From IMG/VR virus record IMGVR_UViG_3300031772_000062, positions 1 through 45,174 of that record: a DNA stretch of 45,174 bases. One strand, written 5' to 3'. The position numbers were made by a program, and so were the translations under genes. How positions within the stretch are numbered: the stretch's first letter is position 1; each line of letters opens with the position of its first letter. This DNA is from a virus. Positions 1 to 7,923 of the stretch are shown here, in pieces. The notes below the pieces were generated by a model, which was not told where the DNA came from, did not search any database, and saw only the letters and a program-made list of their open reading frames with translations.

Positions 1-201
1 CACCGTGACCCGCTAGCCGTCGTCAACTCGCTTGTCGGGATAGGCTTCTTCGACCCGGCCATAGATCACGGACCATACCGAGAGTTTGCCCGCCAATGGT
101 GCCCGCAGGCGTTCCAGACAGCCGACCCGGTAGAAGCGGCCACCACTTTCGTTATCTGGTGGGATAGCCTGATCCGCCCCTACGCCGACATGAGCGTCAA
201 A
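1..201. repeat. Terminal direct repeat, left copy (pairs with 44974-45174)
   Basis: The 201 bases are identical to the last 201 bases of the window except at position 75 (A here, T at 45048). The difference is synonymous: both codons are proline. An open reading frame runs through the join without interruption. The simplest explanation is a circular assembly whose ends overlap, with one strain variant or read error. A true short terminal repeat is possible but would not be expected to carry a mismatch or to lie inside a gene. Confidence 0.97.
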
Positions 202-402
202 GTCGAAGGGCTAGACCCCATCATCCTCCACCAGATGCTCCACCTGGTGGGCGCGGAACCGTCCCTAGCCTACGTGCAACAGCATTTCGGCGAAGTCCCC
301 CACGATGTCAACACCCGGCGGCGGGCCACCCTCACCTGGGATGACATGCCCGAAGCGCTCGCCGACCATGCGGAGGAACTCGGATATGGTACTGCTACCT
401 AG
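1..402 (+). CDS. Glycosyltransferase-sulfotransferase fusion, C-terminal part
   Basis: This is the 3' end of the gene that starts with GTG at 44116; position 1 corresponds to codon 287 of a 419-aa protein. The frame is open from base 1 to TAG at 400-402, and the first 67 codons duplicate the right end of the window. It begins inside the motif HRDPLAVVNS, which matches the 3'-phosphate (PAPS-binding) Arg...Ser element of sulfotransferases, and continues with a helical region containing FVIWWDSLIRPYA. The P-loop and the glycosyltransferase domain are in the right-end piece. An ATG at 190 is internal and should not be used as a start. The next gene starts within its last 17 bases. Confidence 0.85.
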   Translation, partial: HRDPLAVVNSLVGIGFFDPAIDHGPYREFARQWCPQAFQTADPVEAATTFVIWWDSLIRPYADMSVKVEGLDPIILHQMLHLVGAEPSLAYVQQHFGEVPHDVNTRRRATLTWDDMPEALADHAEELGYGTAT

Positions 403-718
403 CGACTACAAGAAACGGACCCGCACCCGAGAGATCGGCCGGGCCAAGACGGGCCAAGTATCGAAACAGGGACTGGTCCTCCAAACCGAACATTGGGATG
501 GTTCAATGGACGCTAACGTGCATCCCGCACCCTTCCACATGCGGATCAAAGGCAACACGCCGGACGGGCGGACCGTTCTCCTAGTTAACGAATTAGAGAA
601 GGCTATACGTGAGCATGAGATTGCGCTAAAATCAGGAGACGTGGGGTGGATTAGGCGCACCACCGCACAGGTAGAAGGGGCGAAAGCCCGACTGGTGGCA
701 CAACAGGGGGTAGGGTAA
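386..718 (+). CDS. Hypothetical phage protein, 110 aa
   Basis: I do not recognise the family. The start at 386 was chosen because GGAGGA lies about 8 bases upstream inside the end of the preceding gene; an ATG at 305 in the same frame would overlap that gene far more and has no such site. The N-terminus is basic (many Lys/Arg between residues 7 and 25). The C-terminal half is helical and charged (ELEKAIREHEIAL, then TTAQVEGAKARL). Its TAA overlaps the next ATG by one base (TAATG). Its position between the sugar-modifying enzyme and tail genes suggests a virion or accessory protein of the late operon. Confidence 0.75.
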   Translation: MVLLPSDYKKRTRTREIGRAKTGQVSKQGLVLQTEHWDGSMDANVHPAPFHMRIKGNTPDGRTVLLVNELEKAIREHEIALKSGDVGWIRRTTAQVEGAKARLVAQQGVG

Positions 719-1176
719 TGGCGATCACAGCATCAGCCATGTATGGGCTGACACTAGAGAAGATATTTCGCAAGACGCAGACCGACGACTTGGAGTCGGA
801 GACGGCGGTCTGGTGTCTCATGGTCCTGGACGCTGAGGCGCCCAACTTTGAGACCCACGACTTCGTGGCCGACATCGCCCAGGAGGTCGCCGACGGGTCC
901 GGGTACACGGATGGTGGCAAGGCGCTCACCACGACCGAACTGACAGTAGGCGCACCCGCCGCAGGACAAATCAAGTACGCTACGGCGAACCCGGCGTGGA
1001 CGACTTCGACCATCACAAACGCGATGGCCGCAGTCCACTACTTCACGACCGGTTCGACGGCGACCGCGCAACTGATCTTCCTCAGCGACTTCGTGACAGC
1101 GGCCACATCCAGCAACGGCACGTTCACGATCACCGTCCACGCTAACGGATGGTGGTACCTCGATTACACGCCGTAG
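718..1176 (+). CDS. Putative virion structural protein, 152 aa
   Basis: The protein has a helical N-terminus and a segment DGSGYTDGGKAL followed by alternating beta-strand and Thr/Ala/Gly-rich stretches, ending in TFTITVHANGWWYLDY. The GYT-GGK-L element and the closing strand pattern resemble small phage tail or fibre-associated proteins that I know only as virion structural proteins. No enzyme motif is visible. The start overlaps the preceding stop by one base. A short inverted repeat follows the stop, and the giant fibre gene begins 117 bases later, so this may end one transcription segment. Confidence 0.7.
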   Translation: MAITASAMYGLTLEKIFRKTQTDDLESETAVWCLMVLDAEAPNFETHDFVADIAQEVADGSGYTDGGKALTTTELTVGAPAAGQIKYATANPAWTTSTITNAMAAVHYFTTGSTATAQLIFLSDFVTAATSSNGTFTITVHANGWWYLDYTP

Positions 1177-1195
1177 AGTGGTCGTCTGACCGCTC
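1176..1195 (+). terminator. Weak hairpin after the 718-1176 gene
   Basis: GAGTGGTC-gtct-GACCGCTC forms an 8-bp stem with one G-T wobble, beginning on the last base of the stop codon. No T-run follows. It could be an intrinsic terminator of the high-GC type or merely a processing or attenuation hairpin. The 117-bp gap to the next gene holds nothing else I can identify except a G-rich stretch just before the ATG at 1294. Confidence 0.35.
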
Positions 1196-1293
1196 CCAGT
1201 GATGGGGGGTGTAGTTGCCTAATCGTGCTGCCCTGTGGCTGTCTAGGGTTGCTGCCGACCGTGGCGGCTTCGAGGTGTTGGGTGGGGTGACGG

Positions 1294-4200
1294 ATGGCTA
1301 GTTATCTCGCGGTCTCCCACGGCGCCAGTCCGTACATAACGATCTACGATACGTCGGACTGGTCTAAGGTCGCGAACCCGTCCACCCTGCCCCCCGCCGA
1401 CGGATACGGGGTGGCGTTCAATGCGGCGGGCACACTGCTCGCCGTCGCCCACGACAACAGTCCGTACATAACGATCTACGATACGTCGGACTGGTCTAAG
1501 GTGACGGACCCGGAGGACCTGCCTGCCAGCTACGGCCAAGGGGTGGCGTTCAATGCGGCGGGCACACTAATGGCCGTCGCCCATCACAACAGTCCGTACA
1601 TAACGATCTACGATACGTCGGACTGGTCTAAGGTCGCGGACCCGGAAACCCTGCCCCCCGCCGACGGATACGGGGTGGCGTTCAATGCGGCGGGCACACT
1701 AATGGCCGTCGCCCACGACGACAGTCCGTACATAACGATCTACAACACGTCGGACTGGTCTAAGGTCGCGGACCCGGAGGACCTGCCTGCCGGCTACGGA
1801 CGGGGGGTGGCGTTCAACCCGGCGGACACACTAATGGCGGTCGCCCATTCCGCCACCCCCTACGTGACGATCTACAACACGTCGGACTGGTCGAAGGTGG
1901 CGGACCCGTCCACCCTGCCCACCGACTACGGCACGGGGGTGGCGTTCAACCCGGCGGGCACACTAATGGCCGTCGCCCACGGCACCACCCCCTACGTGAC
2001 GATCTACAACACGTCGGACTGGTCGAAGGTCGCGGACCCGGAAACCCTGCCTGCCGGTACCGGACGGGGGGTGGCGTTCAATGCGGCGGGCACACTGCTC
2101 GCCGTCGCCCATTCCACCACCCCCTACGTGACGATCTACAACACGTCGGACTGGTCTAAGGTGGCGGACCCGTCCACCCTGACCCCCTGGCCCTACGGGG
2201 TGGCGTTCGGGGCCACGGCCGCAGGCGGCACCCCGGCCACCGTCACGCCCGCCGCCGCCGCCCTCACCCTGACGAAGAACACGCCGACCCGTCAGGCCAA
2301 CGCTGGGCGGACCAACACACCTGCCGCCCTCACCATCTCCACGCCCCAAGCGTCCGCTAAGGGGATACGCAATGCGACCGTCACCCCCGCGCCCGCAGCG
2401 TTCGCCTCCCTTGTTTCCGCGCCGACTCGAAGCGCCAATGCGGCCCGCGCGCCCCCGGCACAAGCGATCTCCACGACCATTCCGCAGGCAGGACACACGG
2501 CTGCTGCTGCCCGTGCGCCCGCCGCTAGCCCCCTCGTCTTGGCCGCCGACTTGGCGGCTACTTCTGCGTCCGCTACCCGCACTCCCGGCGTTGCCGCCCT
2601 CGCCCTAACGGCCCCACAGGCCACGGCGGAAGGCGTCACCCACGCGACCGTCACACCAGCGGCAGCAACCTTCGCCGTCACCGCACCCACCCAGAGTAGA
2701 AGTGCCAACGCCGGGCGTGCCCCCGACCCTGCTGCGTTCGCTACAACCACAGACCAGGCCACTCGCAGCGGTGCGGCCACCAAGATCGCCGGGACAGCGG
2801 CCCCGATCCTGTCGGCGCCACAGGCGACCGCCGAAGGGGTCACCCACGCTACGGTAACCCCCGCTGCCGCCGCGCTGACCCTAACCACCCCCGCCGTCAC
2901 CCGTACCGGCAATGCGGGACGCACTCCCGACCCGGCAGCACTCGCCATTGCTGCCCCCCAGGCGGGCCACGAAGAAGACTGGGTAGAAACACCCGCCCCC
3001 GCAGTCCTAACCCTCAGTGCCCCGCAGGCGGGACATGCTGCTGATGCGAATGTTGCACCCGCCCCGGCCACTCTCGCCGTTACTGTTCCTGCTGCCAGTC
3101 GTGCCGGTAGCGCGGGCCGCACCCCCAATGCCGCCACCCTCATTCTTTCCGCTCCGACGATCAGCCATGCCGAAGATGTCCAGACCATACCCGCCGCCGC
3201 CGCCCTGACCGTCTCCGCACCCCAGGCGGGCCACACGGCGGACGCTACAGCATCCCCCGCCCCTGCCGCCCTATCTCTCGTAATACCGCAGACAGAAGCG
3301 GCGATCAGCGTAACCGCCACCCCGGCACCCGCATCCCTGGCCCTCTCTACCCCGCAGATAGGTCACACCGCCGACGCTGGCCGTGTCCCCGCCTCGGCCC
3401 TCGTAGCCCTCAGCGCACCACAAGTAACCATCTCCGGGGGCACGACGGCGGCCGCCACCTCCGCCGCACTAACGCTCATCACACCACAAGCAGGGCATAC
3501 CGCAGACGCGACCGTCACTCCCGCCCCCGCAATCCTCTCACTCGCCGCGCCGCAGGCCACGCGGGCAGGCACGGCAACCGCCACCCCCGATCCCGCACCC
3601 CTGATCCTGGCGGCTCCTCAAGTGGGCCACGAAGAAAGCGTCCAAACCCTCCCCGCCGCTGCCGGACTCGCCGTGTCAGTCCCGCAGGCGGGACATGCAG
3701 CAAACGCTGGCAGAACCCCCACACCCGCAAGTCCGATCCTCACCTGCCCAACGGTCACCATAACCGCCGACGCTACCGTTACCCCCGACCCTGCGGTCCT
3801 AACTTTGACCGTCCCACAGGTCGGACACCAAGAAGGTGTCCAAGTCAGGCCCGCCTCCGCGGCCCTAGTCTTGACCGCCCCGAAGGCAACGGTCGTAGGC
3901 AACGCGAATGTAACGCCCGTACCCGCAGCTCTTGTCCTCGCCGCACCACTGGCCCCCCCTGCCGCCACCGCCACCACCGCGCCCGCACCGGCCGCGCTCT
4001 CCCTTAACATACCACAGGCCACGCGGACCGCCGACGCTGACCGCACGCCGCCTCCCGCCCTACTCGTCCTCACCGCCCCACAGGTACAACACGCCGAAGG
4101 GGCCACCGTCGCTGCGGTCCCGGCCCCATTTGCCCTGACCGCACCACAAGCCGGGCGTGCCGCCGATGCCAAAGTGGCCCCTGCCCCCGCCGTTCTGGCT

Positions 4201-5700
4201 TTGTCTGCCCCGCAGGTGGCACATGCCGAAGGCGTGACGATAGCGGCATCCGCCGCCGCCCTGGCGGTCACCGTCCCACAAGCGGGACACACGGCAGGCG
4301 CGAATGTGGCCCCCGACTCCGCAGCCCTCTCCCTGACAGCGCCACAAGTCCAACACGCCGAAGACGTGGTAGTAACACCTGCCGCTGCGGCCTTCGCCCT
4401 CACAGCGAACCAGGTGGGACACACGGCGGACACTACCCATACGCCCACCCCTGCGGAACTGTGCCTCACTAGCCCAGCAGTCGCCACGACAGGCGGAGCA
4501 ACCGTCGCCCCCGACCCTGCCCCGCTTGCCCTAAGTGCGCCAACAGCGGACGCTACCGGCGGTGTCACCGTATTCCCCGACGCTGCCGCTATCACTGTCG
4601 CCATACCCGCCGCCGGTAGAGCCGCTAACGCTGGCCGCAGTCCCGACCCCGCAGAACTCGTCCTCACGGCCCCGCAAACAACCCACGCTGGGGGTGCGAC
4701 CGTTGCCGCCATACCAGCCGCCCTAACCGTCAACGCACCACAAGCCACGACGGGTGCCACCGCTACCGTCGCCCCAGCATCCGCTGCCCTAGTTGTCGCC
4801 ACCCCGCAGGCAGAACACGCGGGCGACGCTACCCGCACCCCGACGACAGCCGCCCTAGTTCTAACCGCCCCGACAGCCGACGCTACCGCAGGACTAGCAG
4901 TCGCCGCCACACCCGCCGTCCTTGCCCTAACTACTCCGCAAGCCACAGTCTCGGGCAACGCCACAGTATCCCCGCCCGCCGCCACACTCGCCCTGACCGC
5001 GCCACAAGCCGCACCCTCCGCCGTAACCGATACCACGGTCACCCCCGCCCCGGCTGCCCTAATCCTGAATGCCCCGCAGGCCGAACCTGGCGCGAGCGTG
5101 GCCGTCGCGCCAGCCGCAGCAGCGCTCACGATCACCGCCGACCAGGTTGATCGTTCGGGCAAGGCTGGACGCACCACCATCCCCGCCGGACTGATCCTCA
5201 CAACCCCGCAAGTCACCCTGACCATAGGTGACGATGCTACGGTAGCGCCCGCCCCCGCTGAATTTACCTTCTCGGCCCCACTCGCCGACGCTACAGGCGG
5301 GGTCACTGTCACCCCGGCCCCCGCAGCCTTCGCCCTCGGCGCACCCCAGGCGGCGACAGGCGCTAACGCCACAGTCGCCCCAGACCCGGCGGCGCTAACA
5401 CTCACCACACCGCAGGTCACTAGGAGTGGTGAGGCCACGGCCGCCCCAGCCGCAGCCGAACTCACCCTCACCACCCCGGCCGCCACTAGAAGTGGCAATG
5501 CGGGGCGCACCACGGTATCGGCAATCCTCCGCCTCACCGCGCCCGGCGTATCCGAAATCGGTGTCGTTTATGCCGAATACACCTTCACCCTAACCGCCGT
5601 TCAGATAGAAGAATGGACCGCTGACAGCCAACAGATAGAAGCGTATACTGTAACCGCAACCCAAGTCGAGGCGTGGGTTGCCCACCCGTTGGAGGACTAG
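1294..5700 (+). CDS. Giant propeller-plus-repeat fibre/adhesin, 1468 aa
   Basis: Residues 4-311 are seven near-identical 44-residue units (core SPYITIYDTSDWSKV, then GVAFNAAGTLMAVAH), the number and size expected for a seven-bladed beta-propeller. Residues ~315-1425 are roughly 45-50 degenerate units of ~23-24 residues built on TPAPAALTLTAPQAGHTAD. They are Ala/Pro/Thr-rich with alternating hydrophobic residues, predicting an elongated beta-type stalk. The last ~45 residues (YTFTLTAVQIEEWTADSQQ...) leave the repeat pattern and are acidic and aromatic. There is no signal peptide or catalytic motif. It is followed directly by a baseplate-type protein and the lysis genes, so a tail fibre or host-binding adhesin is the best guess. 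The long open frames on the opposite strand are repeat-driven shadows. Confidence 0.88.
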   Translation: MASYLAVSHGASPYITIYDTSDWSKVANPSTLPPADGYGVAFNAAGTLLAVAHDNSPYITIYDTSDWSKVTDPEDLPASYGQGVAFNAAGTLMAVAHHNSPYITIYDTSDWSKVADPETLPPADGYGVAFNAAGTLMAVAHDDSPYITIYNTSDWSKVADPEDLPAGYGRGVAFNPADTLMAVAHSATPYVTIYNTSDWSKVADPSTLPTDYGTGVAFNPAGTLMAVAHGTTPYVTIYNTSDWSKVADPETLPAGTGRGVAFNAAGTLLAVAHSTTPYVTIYNTSDWSKVADPSTLTPWPYGVAFGATAAGGTPATVTPAAAALTLTKNTPTRQANAGRTNTPAALTISTPQASAKGIRNATVTPAPAAFASLVSAPTRSANAARAPPAQAISTTIPQAGHTAAAARAPAASPLVLAADLAATSASATRTPGVAALALTAPQATAEGVTHATVTPAAATFAVTAPTQSRSANAGRAPDPAAFATTTDQATRSGAATKIAGTAAPILSAPQATAEGVTHATVTPAAAALTLTTPAVTRTGNAGRTPDPAALAIAAPQAGHEEDWVETPAPAVLTLSAPQAGHAADANVAPAPATLAVTVPAASRAGSAGRTPNAATLILSAPTISHAEDVQTIPAAAALTVSAPQAGHTADATASPAPAALSLVIPQTEAAISVTATPAPASLALSTPQIGHTADAGRVPASALVALSAPQVTISGGTTAAATSAALTLITPQAGHTADATVTPAPAILSLAAPQATRAGTATATPDPAPLILAAPQVGHEESVQTLPAAAGLAVSVPQAGHAANAGRTPTPASPILTCPTVTITADATVTPDPAVLTLTVPQVGHQEGVQVRPASAALVLTAPKATVVGNANVTPVPAALVLAAPLAPPAATATTAPAPAALSLNIPQATRTADADRTPPPALLVLTAPQVQHAEGATVAAVPAPFALTAPQAGRAADAKVAPAPAVLALSAPQVAHAEGVTIAASAAALAVTVPQAGHTAGANVAPDSAALSLTAPQVQHAEDVVVTPAAAAFALTANQVGHTADTTHTPTPAELCLTSPAVATTGGATVAPDPAPLALSAPTADATGGVTVFPDAAAITVAIPAAGRAANAGRSPDPAELVLTAPQTTHAGGATVAAIPAALTVNAPQATTGATATVAPASAALVVATPQAEHAGDATRTPTTAALVLTAPTADATAGLAVAATPAVLALTTPQATVSGNATVSPPAATLALTAPQAAPSAVTDTTVTPAPAALILNAPQAEPGASVAVAPAAAALTITADQVDRSGKAGRTTIPAGLILTTPQVTLTIGDDATVAPAPAEFTFSAPLADATGGVTVTPAPAAFALGAPQAATGANATVAPDPAALTLTTPQVTRSGEATAAPAAAELTLTTPAATRSGNAGRTTVSAILRLTAPGVSEIGVVYAEYTFTLTAVQIEEWTADSQQIEAYTVTATQVEAWVAHPLED
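1303..2226 (+). repeat. Seven tandem 132-bp propeller-blade repeats
   Basis: Seven consecutive 132-bp units encode the 44-aa blades. Nucleotide identity between units is very high: the stretch encoding YITIYDTSDWSK is almost letter-perfect in blades 1-4, and a second subtype (YVTIYNTSDWSK) runs in blades 5-7. This suggests recent amplification by unequal recombination or gene conversion. Confidence 0.93.
2227..5560 (+). repeat. About 45-50 degenerate 70-bp Ala/Pro repeats
   Basis: This is protein-level tandem repetition within the giant fibre: each unit has a strand-like core (AALTLTAP), a linker (QAGHTADAT or QATRSGNAGR) and a TPAP-type turn. Units diverge much more than the blade repeats upstream. 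Two linker classes alternate irregularly: His/acidic (GHTADA, QHAEG) and Arg/Gly (RSGNAGR). The count is an estimate from length divided by period. Confidence 0.85.
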
Positions 5701-6012
5701 ATGGCCGAAATCCACTTGGGCTACATAGGGCTAATCCTGCGGCCCACGATCAAAGACGAAGACGACGTGGTCGTCAACGTGTCCACGGCCACAACCAAAC
5801 AGATCAAACTGGAAAAACCGGACGGCACCCAAATTGCCAAAACTGCCGCCTTCTACACTAACGGCTCCGACGGCATCATCCAATACACGACCATCGCCGC
5901 CGACATCGACCAAGTAGGCCGCTGGAAAGCCCAAGGCTACATTGTCACCCCGACACGTACCTTCGGCACCAGTATCCACACTTTCGACGTGAAAGGCAAC
6001 ATCTACACCTAG
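5701..6012 (+). CDS. BppU-type baseplate/tail protein, 103 aa
   Basis: The protein is a single small beta-sandwich-like domain: an N-terminal strand (GYIGLILRPTIKDEDDVVVNVS), then ATTKQIKLEKPDGT, then GIIQYTTIAADIDQVGRWKAQGY. This strand order and the motif 'D-G-I-I-Q-Y ... G-x-W' are typical of the N-terminal domain of phage baseplate upper proteins (BppU-like), which sit at the tail tip. It begins immediately after the TAG of the giant fibre (no gap), so the two are translated together, and it may anchor that fibre. The assignment rests on motif resemblance only. Confidence 0.7.
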   Translation: MAEIHLGYIGLILRPTIKDEDDVVVNVSTATTKQIKLEKPDGTQIAKTAAFYTNGSDGIIQYTTIAADIDQVGRWKAQGYIVTPTRTFGTSIHTFDVKGNIYT

Positions 6013-6032
6013 CCTGCTAACATGGGAGGACC

Positions 6033-6842
6033 ATGACACGCGACCCGTACCCCATGCTAGAGAAGGTGTGCCGCATCTACACACCGAAAAAGATCGTCGG
6101 CGTAGACTTGGACGACCCGGCCGTCTGGTCCCACCCGCCCATCGAGGATTACCGGTATCTCAGCGTCCACTGGGGGGGTGGTGCGAACATTGCTGGCTGG
6201 CCGATAGAGGAGCCAGCGCTTACGCTAGGCCAGAAGATGGCCGTCCAGTTGGGCCGCATCCGCTCGGTCCTCAAGGGCTGGCTCGCCTACCACAAGTCGA
6301 AAGGCATGTCAACGATAGCGTACTGCACCTGGGTGGACATCTTGTTCGGCCGCATTGGCAGGCTGAGGGGCCACAGGTTCAGCGGTGGACAGTGGGGCAG
6401 CATCAACGGGATCGCCCACGCGTTGGTCCTCGTCATGGGCTTCGGCCAGAAGGCGTCACGGAAAGCGTGGCAGGCTGTCGGCCTGGTCTGGTTCTGTAGC
6501 GGCGGGCCGCAGGTGGTGGGTCACCGTTTCTTCAACGACTGGTCCGAAACGCAGACCACTACTTCCTGTCCCGGCGACGAGAACTCTAAGATCATCGCCG
6601 ACGAAGGCTACATCGGGGCGCTCGGCGTGCTCCGCTACCGGCCGCTGGGTCTGTCGTCGAAGGGCCGCTGCGTGAAGGCCGCCACCCTCAAATTGGCGGA
6701 GCTCGGCTACCAGTTGAGGCCGTCCCGCAACTACGGTAAACTGGCCCAGTCGGTGGTCATCGACTTTCAGATCAACCACGATGGTCTGATCCCTGACGGT
6801 AGGGTCGGACCCTCTACCTGGAAGGCATTGGCCCGAGCATGA
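6033..6842 (+). CDS. Endolysin: N-acetylmuramoyl-L-alanine amidase with PG-binding domain
   Basis: Residues ~38-182 fit the Amidase_2/PGRP fold: H46 in LSVHWGG, H164 in VVGHRFFNDW and C179 in TTTSCPGD are the expected zinc ligands, and the GHR...T-CPG spacing is classical. Residues ~205-268 (VKAATLKLAELGY ... VVIDFQINHDGLIPDGRVGPSTWKAL) form a PG_binding_1 repeat that holds the enzyme on peptidoglycan. It cleaves the amide bond between MurNAc and the stem peptide at lysis. GGGAGGA lies just before the ATG at 6033; a later ATG at 6054 is possible. The next gene overlaps its stop (ATGA). There is no signal peptide, so a holin is needed for export. Confidence 0.9.
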   Translation: MTRDPYPMLEKVCRIYTPKKIVGVDLDDPAVWSHPPIEDYRYLSVHWGGGANIAGWPIEEPALTLGQKMAVQLGRIRSVLKGWLAYHKSKGMSTIAYCTWVDILFGRIGRLRGHRFSGGQWGSINGIAHALVLVMGFGQKASRKAWQAVGLVWFCSGGPQVVGHRFFNDWSETQTTTSCPGDENSKIIADEGYIGALGVLRYRPLGLSSKGRCVKAATLKLAELGYQLRPSRNYGKLAQSVVIDFQINHDGLIPDGRVGPSTWKALARA

Positions 6843-6958
6843 CTTTCCCCTTCGACCCCGACTGGGCGCACAAGTGGCGGTGGCGTATCTACCGGCGCCT
6901 ACTCCGCGCCTACCTGGTGTTGGCCTGCGCCTGGATGCGACTACGGAGGAAACGATAA
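6839..6958 (+). CDS. Small membrane peptide after the amidase, 39 aa
   Basis: Translation gives a basic 39-residue peptide with one short hydrophobic segment (LLRAYLVLACAWMRL) flanked by Arg-rich stretches on both sides. It starts at ATGA overlapping the amidase stop and its TAA overlaps the next ATG, so it is locked into the lysis operon. Its size, single hydrophobic stretch and position make it a candidate pinholin, antiholin or spanin-like accessory of lysis. The charge on both ends and the short segment (about 13-15 residues) leave true membrane spanning uncertain. Confidence 0.6.
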   Translation: MTFPFDPDWAHKWRWRIYRRLLRAYLVLACAWMRLRRKR

Positions 6959-7197
6959 TGGCTTGGAATTGTCCACAATGTGGTGCTTGCTGGTCTGACC
7001 TATTTATGGGGCCGTGCCCCCACCCGATACTTCACACAATGGCAACAAACGCGAACCCGCCCTGGCCGACCTGCGATCATGACTTCTACCCGTCTGACAC
7101 TTCAGTGGGCGGGTTGGTCTGCCGAAAATGCGGGTCTTGGCAACCGTCGTCGCCGACTACCTATATCAGTATGCTGGCTGTTGGGGAAACCGCATGA
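6958..7197 (+). CDS. Small zinc-ribbon-like protein, 79 aa
   Basis: Two Cys pairs, CPQC near residue 5 and CRKC near residue 57, with further Cys/His between them (CPHPILH, CDHD), make a zinc-ribbon-like fold likely. The start at 6958 has GGAGG nine bases upstream within the preceding gene; an upstream ATG at 6874 in the same frame lacks a site. It lies between the two lysins with overlaps at both ends. Function unknown. Confidence 0.72.
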   Translation: MAWNCPQCGACWSDLFMGPCPHPILHTMATNANPPWPTCDHDFYPSDTSVGGLVCRKCGSWQPSSPTTYISMLAVGETA

Positions 7198-7772
7198 TCC
7201 TGCTCACCCCCAACCAGAAACTCAGAGCGATGACCGCCAACCGTGATTATTGGAAGGCGCTAGCCCTCCACTACAAGACCCTCCCCCGCCTGCCCGGCCG
7301 CTTCATCTTCCCGCCGAAGGTGGAACGGTGGCGGGGCCTCGTCGTCTACTGCTTCGACATCTACTGTCAGCAGACCTTCGGCAGCGGAACTACAGCATCC
7401 GACTACGACGTGGACATGGGCCTCGGCATCATCAAAGGCGAGTCGGGGGGCGACCACCTTGCCATCTGCCATGTCGAATGGGTCGGCCCCCCACCCCCAG
7501 GCTACGACGGTACGCCCGCCACCCGAGCGACCGGCCTCTGCCAACACGTCCCCGCCTACTGGGTGGGGCGCTCCACCGCCGCCCTCGGCCACGTCGGCAA
7601 CATCTTGGACCCGGTAGACCAGTTGCTCGTCATGGCCTACCTGGTCTACCACAATGCGGCGAAGGCACCGAACTGGGGCCACTGGCCAGACGCTCCGAAC
7701 GGTGCGCACGGTAGCGCCACGAAGGCCAGGGAACTGCTCGCCCCCTTCTACGCGGGGAGCGAGAGGACATGA
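7194..7772 (+). CDS. Lytic transglycosylase/lysozyme-like lysin, 192 aa
   Basis: Residues ~72-150 fit a transglycosylase/lysozyme core: the candidate catalytic Glu83 is in GIIKGESGGD, followed by RATGLCQHVPAYW and the helix LDPVDQLLVMAYLVYH, the usual order in SLT/RPF-like muralytic domains. It would cut the glycan strand, complementing the amidase encoded just upstream. The start (ATGA overlap with the preceding stop) was preferred over an upstream ATG at 7128, which would bury most of the zinc-ribbon gene; an internal ATG at 7230 is a weaker option. No signal peptide. A long hairpin-rich gap follows. Confidence 0.78.
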   Translation: MILLTPNQKLRAMTANRDYWKALALHYKTLPRLPGRFIFPPKVERWRGLVVYCFDIYCQQTFGSGTTASDYDVDMGLGIIKGESGGDHLAICHVEWVGPPPPGYDGTPATRATGLCQHVPAYWVGRSTAALGHVGNILDPVDQLLVMAYLVYHNAAKAPNWGHWPDAPNGAHGSATKARELLAPFYAGSERT

Positions 7773-7923
7773 GGTATCATTCTTTCCCGTCGAATGATAC
7801 CGAACGGCCAGAAGGTACCGAATGAGTGCCACAGGACACGCGGAACTATACGATCCGTATAGTATCGCGTACCCGGCGACAACCAAACTACAGTTTCCGT
7901 GTAGTTTCACCGCAGGGGTGAAA
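7773..7923 (+). promoter_or_regulatory. Intergenic array of four consecutive hairpins
   Basis: In 151 bp there are four perfect inverted repeats with different sequences: GGTATCATTC/GAATGATACC (7773-7782/7792-7801), ACTATACG/CGTATAGT (7845-7852/7856-7863), AAACTACA/TGTAGTTT (7885-7892/7900-7907) and TTTCACC/GGTGAAA (7905-7911/7917-7923). The last overlaps the third by three bases and encloses the ribosome-binding site of the next gene, so hairpins 3 and 4 compete and hairpin 4 could block translation. TATAGT at 7858 could also serve as a -10 box. It lies between the lysis genes and DUF1353. Confidence 0.7.

Noticed and set aside
1303-2226. CRISPR-like repetition
   Set aside because: Uninterrupted in-frame 132-bp coding repeats with no spacers of unrelated sequence.
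1963-5537. Very long open frames on the minus strand opposite the giant fibre (up to 639 codons)
   Set aside because: They mirror the repetitive Ala/Pro coding of the plus strand, contain only Ala/Gly/Val/Arg-type shadow composition, and have no start signals.
7773-7923. Possible tRNA or tRNA-like cluster
   Set aside because: None of the hairpins forms a cloverleaf; there is no T-arm GTTC motif or CCA-type acceptor arrangement.
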